64,000 nucleotides of DNA. Origin: Tetmemena sp. SeJ-2015 (Eukaryota > Ciliophora > Spirotrichea > Sporadotrichida > Oxytrichidae). Of this stretch, positions 24,997-37,083 are shown in pieces. Both the position numbers and the translations under genes were made by a program. The notes under the pieces were generated by a model. That model was not told where the DNA came from. It was given only the letters and a program-made list of their open reading frames with translations, and made no database searches. The stretch covers positions 1-64,000 of the forward strand of contig JAJKFJ010020838.1 in NCBI GenBank assembly GCA_027382625.1, in the 5' to 3' direction. The stretch's first letter is position 1. Every line of letters starts with the position of its first letter.

Positions 24997-27900
24997 TCAC
25001 TCAAACAACACTAACTTTACAATATTTTACTATGCATATATAAGATTGTCGTCATTATTTATTTTCTTGAGGTACTGGTTTGTGAGGGTAGAGGGCTGGA
25101 GCAGATTGCCTTCCTCAATCGCCAGTTTCTTATAGTGAGTGAATTCAATAATTTCTAGAATGAAAATGAGTAGTCCCAACACCAAGTGGTCCACTCCAAT
25201 CACAACTAACTAGTAGCCCCAAGTAATGAACACAAATCCATAAATGTTCATCAGGATTATTGGAACTACTTGAGCTACGAAGTTGAATACTGTCGCATAA
25301 AACAGGGGATAATACAATAAATTATATTTTATAGTTAAAGGGGTTTGACGAGGGTGTGGTATTTATCGCTGAATACTGCGTCGAATGCTTAATAGTGCTT
25401 TTGGAGTTTGGGCCACTTAATCATATGCTTGGGAATGATCTTGGAGTAGAAGAGTCTGGCCATCTTGAAGTGGAAGCAGAGCATAAGGTACTTGAATATG
25501 TTATAGTAGGGTTTGTTCTCTGTATACCAGTGTCTGAAAACAGAGTCTTGTTTGCGTAGTCTGTAGTGGAAGAAAACGAAGAAGACACAGTTAAGCACGT
25601 ACATCAATGCCCAAGTCAATATGTGGAATGCCTTTAATAGCAAGAAGTCAAGAGTCAGCGACAGAGCCATCATAATTAGGTACACCAAAGTCTACATAGT
25701 AGTGTAGAATACCAATAAAACTGTTATCATCTCTATTTTGGAGTAGGTCTTTCGATATTTCACATATACAAAGATAGTCCACCCAAGACACACTATAAGG
25801 AATATTATGGGAGCATAACCACCTGGTACAGGTATACACTTGGTCTTATCTTTATTCAATTCATAGCCAGGTTCACAAATCTAAAACACTAACTCGCACT
25901 GTCCATAGTCATTATATGCATAGCCATAGGGGCAGTCCTAGTTATTGCTAAATCTAATTTTGATGTTGCTTGTTAAAGTAAATTAATTGATTTAATGAAT
26001 AATTTTGACGCAGACGTTCTTGGTTGCGTTTAGTCTTGTATAACCATCTGGGCAACCAGTAGAACAAGTGAAGTTAAAGAACAAGTAACCCTGATTATCA
26101 TTACACTTAGTGCAGTAGTTAGTAGAGCCTTGGCATAAACTGCAGCCAGTGGCACAATTTTAGCACACTGATTCCGAGTTGGCAGTATTAGTAATTTAAA
26201 CTGTGCCGGTTGGGCATTAGCCAATACAAGTACTATTTGGAGAGTAAAGAGTGAGTCCATTATAGCATGATTAGCAAGACTTGGGGTTATTGATTGAACA
26301 GGTCTTGCAAGTAGCATCGCAAAAAGTGCAAGTTGTTCCAGTGTCAGTCGTCACTAAAGGAGGGCAGGAGCTCACACAAGTATTATCCATCAGATTAAGC
26401 TTGAGATTAGAGCTGCATTAAGTGCAAGTAGTGGCAGAGTTAAGACAAGTCAGGCAATTATTGTCACAGTTTGAGCAGGTAGAGTTGTCAGCCAACAGAT
26501 AGGTACTGGAAGGGCAATCAAATAAATAAGGCAAGTCTTGTAGCAGTAATTGCCATAAAGATATTAGTAGCCTGTGTTTGAAAGACAAGAGGTGCAGAAG
26601 TTCACCTTCGATGAACAAGTACCACAAGGTGAAGAGCAAGGAAGGCAAGTCATTGAAGTACTATCTTATATGTACTGTGAATTACTACAAGCACTCAGAC
26701 ATGTTCCTCCTTAGTTATAAAGGTTAGCAGCACATTTGGTGCAATTCTTGGCTCCAAGACTGCACTCAGCACAGTTTGAATCGCACTACTGGCATTTAAT
26801 TATAAATATAATTTTCCAGTAGTTGAAAAGTAACCTGAGGGGCATGATTCAACACACTTGCTGTAGAGCAGAAGAGCATATGGGGAATTTATATCGCAAC
26901 TAGTGCAAGTTGAAGTTGAAGAGCTGCTACATTCATAGCAAGGATAATCACAATCGTTATTTACAGTGAGGTAATTATAAGCGTAGTTTATTACATACCC
27001 ATCTTCTGTAAGTGTCTATACTGCAAAAGAGTCAGTATCTTTAGCAAACTTAGAATTGATAAGTCCTTGAATAGTGACTGTGAAGATAGTTCCAGCAGCA
27101 AGGTTTACATTTGTTGCTTATTTCACTCTGATTCTTTGGTTTTTAGTGTCAACTGTGCAGATTGGATTTGCCCCGAATTATGAAACTGTGCAAGCGAGAG
27201 CCGAAGTGTTGACCGTTATTTATTCTGGATATCGGATATCAACTTGTCCGTTCTTTGGTAGAATATTGCCGAGCGTGAAAGTTATAGTGAAAGCATTTTA
27301 AACAAAGGGCTTTTAGCTTTGATGGCTAATTGATATCAAAGGAAATAAGGTTCCTGTAGCCATCTACACAAAAAACTAGGTGAGAGCTGCGTTGTTCTTG
27401 TTGAGAGTGTACATGTTTGAATCATAAATCACAGCTTAGAATAAGGAAGAAGGATCACCGCTACTTGGATTTGCAACTGAGTTTACATTAAAAGAGAATT
27501 GAGTATTAGCTGCCAAAGGAGAAGATGCAAAAGATAGTCTTACTTTTAAACCATAAGCTCCATTTATGGCACAAGAAAGACTGTTAAACTAAGTAGCAAT
27601 TAAAATTATCAAGCAAAAATTGAATAATAATATTTAGCCATATTCGAGCTTTTGCCAGTACAAGAGTTGAGAGTGCTGGATAATGGTTGATTTAACGAAG
27701 AAGGAAAGGTGAGAACAATATAATCTCCGGTGACTAAAGGACTTGGTGATTTGAATGAGAAAGAGTAAGTAAATTTAACAACTCTTATTAAGGTTATTAA
27801 AAATAAAATGTGGATTTATTGATGGAGCCTACGACATAGTTGGAGGGAGTAACTGTAGCTGAAGTAATAGAGTCTGTGTCGCTCATTTGTACAGTCATTT

Positions 27901-29388
27901 AATCATTTCTGGTATCGATTATTGATCCATCAGGGCCATAAGTTGTGATCTTAAAACTTGAAGTGGTTTGAACGCTTCTTGGATTCTTAACTTGAGTTAC
28001 TGACACTTGCAGTTCTTAGCTTAATGATGTAAATGCAGCAGTTTAAAACCCATTAGTTATAGTGACCTTGGAAGCAGAAATAGCACACACTGCTGAAGCT
28101 TCGAAATTGACGAAGCTGGAGCAAATTGAAGTTGCAGGACTTTGAATGGAAATTTAAGAGGGAAAGTCAATTACCACGTAACCACCTTATAAGATAGGAT
28201 TACCTAAGGCGAACTAGAACTTGTAGACAGTGACTTCATTAGCAAACGAGGATGTTGGAGTTACAATTCCATAAGCAAGCAAGCCTGAAGTAGCTTGCAG
28301 CAAATTAGAAGCGCTATTCTAGTCTACTAAATGATAGGTACCATCAGAGGTACTTAGAGTGTAAGTTTGTATGAGGAGACTTCCAGTTGCTGCTGTAGAA
28401 GGAGGCATCTTGACGGTGGAAATAGTGAATTTGATGCTGTTAGAAGAAGAGAATGAGTAACTATTGTCAAAGGCCTTTGTGATAATTACTGTATTATCTG
28501 CAGTACTGGTTGTGCAAACTGCTGATTGTGAGAGAATAGATTGAGTTAACAAAGAACAAGAAGATTAAACTGTAAAATCAACTGTAGGGAAATATATCAC
28601 GATTTTTGAATCTGCAGTCAGCGAATGCAAAGGCAAGAAGCTCACTGTCAATGAGGCTTTAAAACTTTTAATTTTATAGAAGAAGAGGCGATTGAGTTAA
28701 TTTAAGTAAGATCACTTGATAGTGATTGGACAGTAAGCGATCCATAGGTAGTAGTTAACTTTGGACCAAGGCCACCGGAGCTGACTACCATTTGGTTATT
28801 TGTGTCATATATACTGATCTCTATCGTATCTGTAGTCATCACATAAGTTGGATTTGCAATATTTGTGAAATACACAATCGCAGTATTAGTATAGCTCTAA
28901 AAAAATGAAGAGCAAAGGACTTTTTAATTATTTAAAATTACTTTGTATACATAATCTCAGCTCTCTCCTTAATCTTTAAGTCTTACATTATTATATTTAA
29001 GGTTAATAATTTGTATATATAATTTTGGTTGATATTTGTAGTACTAAAATAGTTATTTTCTATTTAGTTTAACCATATTTGTACAAAATTAGATTTTGAA
29101 AAGATACCTCTAAATTAATTAAATAAATAAACTTTGCAAATGAAAGTTATATGTTCCTCTATATTTTCTTTAGCATAAATTTAATTTTAAATTTGTATAT
29201 GTATTTAAACTTAGACTATATTATCTCGATAGCTTGGACATGCATTATTCACGAAGTATGAATTAGTAGTCTTGTCAATCGTGCCGCTAAGAGTTCTCTA
29301 GGTGCTTGGTAACCCAAAGGCCTACACTAACGAAATCGCAGTAGGGTCAAGAGTGATTTAAGTAGATCATTTACTTGAATCATGCATA
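24997..29388 (-). CDS. Large cysteine-rich surface protein with C-terminal membrane spans
   Basis: The first exon starts near ATG 29388; a 48-nt intron restores the frame into AFGLPSTQRTLSGTID. After an AT-rich gap (about 28990-29215) comes a Thr/Ser-rich beta-type ectodomain (28900-27000) similar to the gene at 11346. A long run of furin/growth-factor-receptor-like repeats (27000-25900) follows, with closely spaced cysteines such as GTTCTFCDATCKTCS and SCQSCYNGL. The C-terminus holds several hydrophobic spans, including PIIFLIVCLGWTIFVYVKY, LVYLIMMALSLTLDFLLL, LNCVFFVFF and LGLLIFILEIIEF, and ends at TGA 24997. This architecture is familiar from large ciliate plasma-membrane proteins of unknown function. 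It lies only 14 bp upstream of the next minus-strand gene and 33 bp from the PNKP stop. Internal IES/intron boundaries are only partly resolved. Confidence 0.75.
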
Positions 29389-29421
29389 GTATTAAAATAT
29401 CTAATTGCAAATATTCCATAA

Positions 29422-31204
29422 TCAAGACAAAGAATAATATACCTTTTTGTCCTCTTCATTATCGAAAGGCCCTGCCTTAAATTCAATTTTGACTATCTCT
29501 GAGAATCCCTCAGCAGTTAAAAATTATATTGAATTGTGGGTTTGACGCTATTCTTAAAGAAACTGTGAATGGGAATTGCAGGTATCTTATCACTAAGGTG
29601 AGCATGATGAGTGTTTATCTTCCTTTGATTAAGAATATTTATAATTTATCTATTTACATGATTGTTGTTGTGCATGCAAATATCCTTTGGAACATCAAAT
29701 ACAAAGCATCTGATAGGGACTTTGTACTTTTTAGCAGCCTCTATATATGGAGCCCTTTTATCAGAAGTTGGATTTGTGTTATCAATAACTACACTCTTTT
29801 TAGCAGCAAGTGCTTCCTCACACACCTTCATACACTTAGCGGGAGTTTTCAAAGTGTCATTATTCACTCTCACATAAGATAAACTTAAAATATCAACTAA
29901 TATTATGAGATGAGAAGTAGTTCTTCCAAAAAGTTGACTTGCCGCTCCCTGGAGAGCCATGGAAGAGTACAATCTCTTGCTCTGGTTTAGTGTAGACAAT
30001 CTTTGTTTAAAAACAAGATATATTTCTTTCTCCTACTTAGTTTCTTCTGCATTAGAGCTTTGCTTCTTCTCCTCTTCCTTAGAGCCCTATTACTCGAACT
30101 GAAGGATTGTCTGAGTTATCTTTGGGAGTGTAACTTTCTGATCTAGGAATGTCTGTTCAGGTACTTAGAATGGAATACCCACGTTGATTGCAAATTTCCT
30201 GTCTGAATCTGAAAAGATTACATTTATTAAACTATTAAAGTCTTTGGGATGACCGTCAGTCTTTGGTCTACCAGCTGCGTCTCCGCAGTAAAAGCTCTTC
30301 TTCATGTCTAGCTTTTTTCCTTTGGCTGTGACATGAGTTTTGATAAAATAGTCCCAAGTTGCAGTAGCAGGCTTTCTGTACTTGTCACTCATGGTAGCAG
30401 CCAAGAAAAGCATGGGCAAGTCAATGTCTCCTTGAATTAAAATATGATGTTTGAATTTGCCTAAACTTGGTTTCTAGATCATCACATGAGGTGTGACCGG
30501 CTTCAACTCCTCCTTGATTGGTGAAAATCACTATACTGAATCCATCCTTATGGAGTTCTTCAAGTCTTTTCTGAATCACATTCCCCTCATATAAATACAT
30601 CCAATCTGAAGGGTTTCTTCCAAACTTGGCTCCAGACTTTGGCTTTATGATTGTGTGATCCTAACAAATTATCAAACAAAATTAATTTATAAAAAAATGT
30701 TGAATTTTATTTAAACTGATTTTATTAAAAGTTAATCAAAATTTTATAATTGCTTTACTATTTTAAGCAATTAGAGTTTAATAAATTCACTTGAAAATTT
30801 TGATAAAAATTTAACCATATTTTTTAAAACTTATTAATCTTTGTTATGTTAAAATTGAATTTATTATTCATTTTTCAATTTTAAAATAATTAAAGCCTCT
30901 TTATTTTATTAAAATATTGTTTTTACATTTTAAAAGTAATTTATTGAATATAAATGAAGTGATAATAATTTAATATTTTTTATAAAATTATGATTAATAC
31001 TGTAAGCTTACAAGGTCAAAGCTTGCAATCTTGGTATCAATGCTGAATTCACCAAGCTGTATTTCAAATAGAGTCTCTATTTAACTTTTAAGGATGGGTA
31101 TGATTACCTATCATTTTATGAGTCTTTTCTGATTGCTTTCTTTTCTTGCTTTGCTGGTCGGCTCTTTGCTTTGCTGCGCTGGCTGCGGAAGTAGTGGATT
31201 CCAT
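29422..31204 (-). CDS. PNKP: Polynucleotide kinase 3'-phosphatase (PNKP)
   Basis: The enzyme restores 5'-phosphate and 3'-hydroxyl ends at DNA breaks in the nucleus. The HAD phosphatase signature (KIASFDL joined to DHTIIKPKSGAKF) is followed by GFSIVIFTNQGG, the DKYRKPATATWDYF motif and SFYCGDAAGRP. The kinase half has the P-loop GSPGSGKSTFW, then YVRVNNDTLKTP and the VVIDNTNPTSDKRAPY motif, all typical of the family. The N-terminus is a short Lys/Gln-rich tail rather than an FHA domain. A 31-nt GT-AG intron at about 31110 and an AT-rich GT-AG interval of about 345 bp (30662-31005) interrupt the gene. A 19-bp IES (pointer AATTCAA) splits the phosphatase domain. The C-terminal coding (IPAIPIHSFFKNSVKPTIQ, EGFSEIVKIEF) is also split by AT-rich segments. 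The stop is TGA at 29422. Confidence 0.93.
30439..30457 (-). other. IES, 19 bp, pointer AATTCAA, inside PNKP
   Basis: Plus-strand TTGAATT occurs at 30432-30438 and 30451-30457. Removing 19 bp joins KFRQIQ to GDIDLPMLFLAATMSDKYRK, exactly as in other PNKP phosphatase domains. Leaving it in causes a frameshift and a TGA. There is no GT-AG. This is the clearest IES in the window. Confidence 0.92.
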
Positions 31205-31414
31205 TCTTTTTTGAAAATTTGAAGTAGGTTATTATGCTTTCTCTAGTAGTTTTAAATAGTTTATTAGAAAACCATTAATATTTTTGAATTTAAAGGCAAA
31301 CTTCATTCTGAGCAGTTACTGGTTGACTACCAATCAGAATATGATTATATATTCTTCGTATTATGACGTCTAACAGCTTATAGAATAAGATAGTAGGACT
31401 AATAATTAAAATGA

Positions 31415-33785
31415 TCACTTAGTTTAATTCAAAAGACCTTTCTTAGTCAAAAGCTTTTCTAAATAGCCAATTCCTTCTTTTCTGTTAATGATCTTTGAGT
31501 AGAGCGCCTAAGAGTCATCTAAATCGCGCTCATCTACTTATCTTTGGTTTGAAAATTTAAGAGTGCGCTTTCCATCCTCACGATAGCTACTTAGCTTTTT
31601 AAAACCCATTTCTACCATCTCTGGCACAATACTTGATACTCCTAATCCACCCTCTTATTTATTTCTGTAAATCAATAAATAAATACCATCCAATCCTCGT
31701 CCCCATATTTCTAATAGTCTAATTTTAAAGAGCAGCAGTTTAAAGTCTTTAAGTGGCTCCTCTGCTTCTATTCTTTACTTATTTAATAGCAAATTACTAT
31801 CGATCTTTGATACTAACTTGCTCATTTCCATCTGCGCATGTGGACTAACTATTCTAACTATGCTCAGTTATTAATTGCTTTAAATTGGTATGCTTCTGTT
31901 TCTTCTCTGAGTCTGGTGATTGAATGACTGATTAAGATAATGAATTCTTATTTGTTTGCTTTTGTCTTGAGACTTCTGCTTTATTTTCATCGGTAATTTC
32001 TTGTTCTTCATCCAATTATATAGTAGCCATGACTGAAGAGCCAATCCCATCTTTAGAGTAAATTGAGTTCCTCATATACCTAGGCAAACTCCTCTTGAAA
32101 TCTAGGAATCCTATGCTTTATCTTCTATTATGTAATTTCTCTTGGATCTCTCTCGGGCTAAGTATTGGAGCTGGACTCTCCGCTTTGTAACCGTATTATT
32201 TCAAGGCGCCTCTCATTGAAGTGCTTATATAATAATCACTATAAACTTTGAAACTTGAATTAATAATAAATTGGTCTGATTCATTAGAAATGTCTAAGCT
32301 TTTTCCAAACCCACAAATCTTCTATTATCTTCTCGAGAGCATCTTATTCATTTGTACAACATATTTGGGTGTTTCATATTTGGAATTAAATTTTGAGAAT
32401 TCATTTGACCCTTGGTGAGAATCGTTTATCCTCGGTTGAGTGTCTTATTCCGAGAACTATTAGGAACTTAGTATGTTTTTAGAGAAATTGATATATCTGT
32501 GCATGTCAAATTCCCCAATATCACTTGTTGGATTAAGCCTCCCTTGCGTGAATACATCAGTATTAGCTGAAGGTGGAAAGCATTATCTACTGAGATAGAA
32601 TTGGATTTTCTTGTTACCACTATTCCCCAGCTATAAGGCTTTGATTTCTAGTTCCTCGGTTTGAAAACTTATCTCCTCTTTATTGCCATCTCTCTGCACT
32701 TCTCGCAAAGTCTGGATTTCTTCCAAGTTTTGTCGATAATTATATTGTCTGGTCTGGATAAATTTTAAACTAAATTTCAAATAGAGAGATTTGAAGGGAG
32801 GATTTTAACTTCAGGATGCAGTCCATTATCTTTTTCAAGCACTAGATGATACTCATTAGAAATTTGGATGTTAGGATATCTAAATCAAACTATTATAAAG
32901 ATATGCAAACTCTCCAGTCTTTTGAAAATAGAGGACGTTTTATTTTTTAGCAGAGTCTTTGAGATTAGTTTTGCTATTCTTTCGAGCTCCGATAGTATTT
33001 TCAAGCTATGCTTGAAGAGTAGTGCTTCCTCCTGTACTGTGAAAGGCCTCTTGTGTGATGCTTCCATTAAAAAAAAGAATAGCAAAAAATATGGTTAAGC
33101 GTCGATCTTTTGTAAAAATGACTTTAAGTTAACTGAGGACTGATTTAGCTGGGACTGTTCTTTCCACTAGTTCTGGGATATAATCTACTGTAATCACATG
33201 ATCTCTATCTCATTAATTAATAACCAAACTATATCTCATCGTTGTCATGCCTCCAATCGTGCTTATTTAGTTATGAATCTTTTCTTAGTTTTCTATAGTT
33301 CTCAAGATCCTGTTGCAGCAAACTACATCCCTTGACCTCTGTTTAACTTTGAGCTTAGTTAGTATTTCTTCCCTGATAGCGGGCTAATCGTATTTGACTT
33401 AGACTGGCACATTTGGCATTACTTATTTTAAGTCTGGTTTGTAGTGGCCTGCTTCTTTTTGTGACTCCTTTTGCTTCATTTACATCTAAACTTCATGTGA
33501 GACTTTAATTATCTATTTGTGGTTATGAGATTACTTTGAAATAGAACTCTCTGTCGACTGATTTGAATGCCTAGCTCTGTGGCTTTCCTTTGATTTTGTT
33601 TAAGATGACTTGCTGCTTCTCTTTTTCAACTTGTCTGTCTATTTTATCTAACTCTCTTTGCATTTAAGCCTAAATTTAATATGAAACTTACTCACAACAT
33701 AGATAAGACACTTTTTATCCACTTACTGTGCTAAGCATTCCACTTCCTCTTTTCTTATTCTTCTCTCTTTATATTGATTCTTCAT
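31415..33785 (-). CDS. Unknown Ser/Gln-rich protein with a compact C-terminal region
   Basis: The gene likely begins at ATG 33785 (MKNQYKERRIRKEEV) with charged, helix-forming sequence. It passes through a Ser/Gln-rich middle (about 32720-31950 is one continuous frame of roughly 290 codons) and ends in a more ordered segment: FKLLLFKIRLLEIWGRGLDG, VSSIVPEMVEMGFKKLSSY, then INRKEGIGYLEKLLTKKGLL and TGA at 31415. An 8-bp pointer (ATGAGATA) bounds a 26-bp IES at 33214-33239. Other frame changes (near 33050, 32880, 32790 and 31830) probably mark further IESs. I recognise no family. Confidence 0.65.
33214..33239 (-). other. IES, 26 bp, pointer ATGAGATA
   Basis: The 8-bp plus-strand repeat TATCTCAT lies at 33206-33213 and 33232-33239. 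Removal joins STIGGMTTMRQ to RSCDYSRLYPRTSGKN in frame and removes an in-frame TGA. Confidence 0.78.
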
Positions 33786-34062
33786 CTGGCAAAGAGTGAG
33801 ATGATTATTCTATTTTAGAGTCTTAAAACACTATGTACTATTCCACAAATTGATCATAAATGCTATCAAAATAAATACAATTATTCAGATTTATGAAACT
33901 ATACAAATTTGATGAGTTGTAATTCCTGAAAATAATTAATTATTATCTTTTGATAATTTAATAGTAGACTGTTCCTAATCCACTTCTGCTAAAGACTGAT
34001 TAAAAATCACAGTAAAAAATAAAAGGATATTTTTGGATACAATTTATAATTATATTAAAGCA

Positions 34063-35219
34063 ATGATAAGAAATTCTATTATAAGTTTAGGGCTTTTAGC
34101 TTTTGCATCTGTCTCATCAGCGTTTTAGAATCCTGTAATAGAGGGTAAAGACTCTCCTGATCCAGGTGCTATCCTTTACAAAAATTAGATAAACTTTATA
34201 TTTATAAAATTAGTACTATGTGGTGACTACTTCGGGACCAGCTGAGGGAAAATTCGGAATCCATAGATCTAATGATCTATAGAATTGGGTGTTCGAGGGC
34301 TACGCACTTCCAAGAGATTAAACGCCAACATGGGCTAAATCATACTATTTTAATCTGCTGATGGGGACTTTTGGGCCCCAGAGCTACATCACTTTAATGA
34401 CAAGTTTCATCTCTACTTCACTGCCAGAGATAAAAATGGTGTGCTCTCAATTGGTGTGGCCACATCTGATGACATTCTTGGGCCTTACAAAGATAGCGGA
34501 TCTCAAATCAAGGTATAAGAAGGCATGGGTTCAATAGATGCCACAGTCATACATGATATGCAAGAAAGAACTAAACATTTAATATATAGTGTAGCATTAG
34601 TCAAATATCTTACTTTATATAAAATTCTCTGTAAAATTACATTTAGTTTAGATATTTGGTTTGGAAGGATGATGGAAATGCTTTCAACCCACCAAGGCCT
34701 ACAAACATTTGGGCCTAACTACTCTCAGATGACGGCTTGACAGTTGTTGAAGACAAAGTTTTGCTACTCACTAACAACTTGCCATGGGAGGGAGCGATCA
34801 CAGAGGGTCCATGGATCATTTTCAAGGATGGCTATTACTATCTCTTCTACTCAGGATAAGGTTACTGTTCCCCGGACTATGCTATTGGAGTTGCAAGATC
34901 AATTAACGCACTCGGCCCTTACGTGAAGAAAGGAGATCCCATTCTCACAACTAAGGTAGAAAATGGCAAATTCCCAGGACCTGGCCACTGCAGCGTTATT
35001 TAGACTACAGACACTAAGAATTGGGTGATGGTCTATCACGCCTGGGAGAAAGATTCTGTTTGCAGCGGAGTAAGAGAGCTGATGGTAGACTATGTCTCTT
35101 GGGACTCTCAAGGATGGCCCCTTTCATTCAAACTTCTTCTCACCAACAATTTAAAGCTTTCCTTTAGGATTCCCAATGAAAATAATCCATATCAAATTAT
35201 TTCTTCATCATATCAATAA
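34063..35219 (+). CDS. Secreted glycoside hydrolase, family 43 (arabinanase/xylosidase type)
   Basis: A signal peptide (residues 1 to about 18, SIISLGLLAFASVSSAF) precedes a five-bladed beta-propeller of the GH43 type. The three family acidic residues are visible: the base Asp in KDSPDPGAILYKN, the second Asp in MGSIDATVIHD and the acid Glu in GAITEGPWIIFKDGYYYLFY. Other hallmarks are GDFWAPELHHFNDKFHLYFT and FPGPGHCSVIQT. It should cleave arabinan- or xylan-type plant polysaccharides in the food vacuole or outside the cell; the exact substrate cannot be told. Two IESs (pointers AAAATTAG and GCT) split the gene. A third AT-rich gap (about 34550-34655) before VWKDDGNAFNP is present but its ends are unresolved. 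Clear homology ends near 35219. The same frame stays open to TGA at 35538, overlapping the opposite gene, so the true stop is uncertain. Confidence 0.9.
34189..34213 (+). other. IES, 25 bp, pointer AAAATTAG, inside GH43
   Basis: The 8-bp repeat stands at 34181-34188 and 34206-34213. Removal joins GAILYKNQ to YYVVTTSGPA in frame, as expected between the first two strands of the propeller. Confidence 0.9.
34337..34359 (+). other. IES, 23 bp, pointer GCT, inside GH43
   Basis: GCT occurs at 34334-34336 and 34357-34359. Removal joins TPTWA to DGDFWAPELHH, restoring the conserved FWAPE motif in frame. Confidence 0.85.
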
Positions 35220-35439
35220 TCTTCTATCAATTCTATATTTACTCACTTAATTTATTCTACTAAAGACTGGTTAACCTTGCCCACTGTTTCCTTCTATAGA
35301 TTTTATTACGAATATCATTTTGGTTCGATAATTAAATTATTCTAACTTACTACTAGTTAATTTTAAATGATATCCCTTAAAAGAGGATTAAAGAAATTTA
35401 TCATTTGCGTAAATGTATATTTGATATATTTATTCTATT

Positions 35440-36809
35440 TCACTGAGTTTTGCTTTTGTTTCTCTAATTCTATTGAGACTAGTCTTCATCCTCATCCTGC
35501 AAGTCATTTTAGATCTTAATGCTTGTTACGTATAAAATGAGTCTCTTGAGATTTGTGATTACAGCTACATACAAAAATCCTGGGAAGACCCTCTTCAATA
35601 TTTTATTGTCAAAGTCATCGAAGCTCTTCCTATTTAATAAATAACTATCAAGTAAAAATAAAGTATTGAAGTAGCTTGTGACATATTTAACTCGCAGGTA
35701 CTGTAGGTAAAAGACTGGAAAGATGGGTGCAACTTTCCCAATGAAAATGAGCAATATTGAGCCAAGGCCTATCGCTACTTCGATATGATTCTTGATCTAA
35801 ATTATCTCCACTCTGTACAGACTAACGTACTCTATTAAAGGCTTCATAGGGGCTAGTCCAATAGTATTTGGATTCTTGTGGAGTACTCTCTCAGCAAAAA
35901 CACACAGTTCTGTGATTGCATACAAGCTGAGTGCTACATGGAACATATTTCTAATTAAAGTGCTGCAGAAAAGCATGATGAGAACTATTACGATGTTCAG
36001 GGCTTCGTCCTCCATAAATAGTTTAGCCCAGTTATTGAACACTGTACCATGCCTTTGAATAATCGAAGTCATTATTGCAGATAACTAAATAAGCGCTATG
36101 AAGAAGTTCATTCCATTCAAAGGCAGAGCCAAAAGATAGAGAGCATACAGCCAATATCTCACATTTCTAAACTTTACAAATTATTCAGATATATAATCAT
36201 TTTTAATCCAATTTAAATTAAAGTAAATTAAAGAGAGATAAGTTCTAAAACAATTATTTTCAGCTATATAAAAACATTTTGAGCAATTCAAATTAGGTTT
36301 AAGCCTGACATATAAATTAATAAATTTGCTTTTTTTCCAAAGTATTTTTTTTTCTAGATTTATGAAATCACTTTATTCATAAACTAATGCAATTTTATAA
36401 ATTTAAATTGAAATTGCTTTTATATGAATAAACGGACTGATCAGATTAATCTTTTGTTCGTTGAAAGATACTCCATCAAGATCTGAAAGTGAGCCCATAT
36501 TTCCATAGAACTAGCAGTACTTGAAGTACCTTTGCCTTTCATTTTCATCTGAAAACTCAAATGTGTTCTCAAAGCTCTTAAACTTATAGAGTATAATCAT
36601 ACATATATATATTACTATAGTTATTAAATGAATAATTAAGCCAATTTATCAACATAAGTTGCATAATAGTTTCTTTTGACCATTTCATATTAATCTTTGA
36701 TGGAGGCAGTAGAATCCTCTGATGGCTTGTAATTTTTTGTGTACTCTTTGAACTTTTCATCTTTGTCCCATTCGTAATTCATGTAAGTCAGCAGTTTAAA
36801 ATACCACAT
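35440..36809 (-). CDS. Membrane protein, possibly TMEM33/Per33-like
   Basis: The likely start is ATG 36809, giving a soluble N-terminus (MWYFKLLTYMNYEWDKDEKF...). After two AT-rich gaps (about 36600-36660 and 36190-36430) the membrane part begins: YWLYALYLLALPLNGMNFF, LNIVIVLIMLFCSTLIRNMF, IGLGSILLIFIGKVAPIFPV, then the amphipathic YLQYLRVKYVTSYFNTLFLL. An acidic Gln-rich tail ends at TGA 35440. The span order, and an R-x-YW entry followed by a tyrosine-rich YLRVKYVTSYFN loop, resemble the TMEM33/Pom33 family of ER and nuclear-envelope membrane proteins. The similarity is weak and judged by eye only. The first two exons could belong to a separate small gene. Confidence 0.55.
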
Positions 36810-37083
36810 TATTATATTAAAATATATTGCTATAATAAAGTTTCTTGACTCTGAAAATAAGATCTTTCTATTTTTCTACCATTTAGTTTCTATCAATTTA
36901 TAATTTAAAAATTTTTAAAACATATGACTGAAGATATCACATGTATTTGCTTAGATAATAGATTTAATATTTTCTTTAAAATGGGTTTTTAAAAAAAATT
37001 ATTTATTATTATTGCTATATTTATAATAAATGTTGGTTTTCATAAGCTGAAATATGAAAGTATAAAATTATAAAATAAGTGTT

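Noticed and set aside
35220..35540. Extension of the GH43 protein to the TGA at 35538
   Set aside because: The frame stays open only because TAA and TAG are sense codons. The predicted residues are AT-driven, lack propeller features and overlap the 3' end of the opposite gene.
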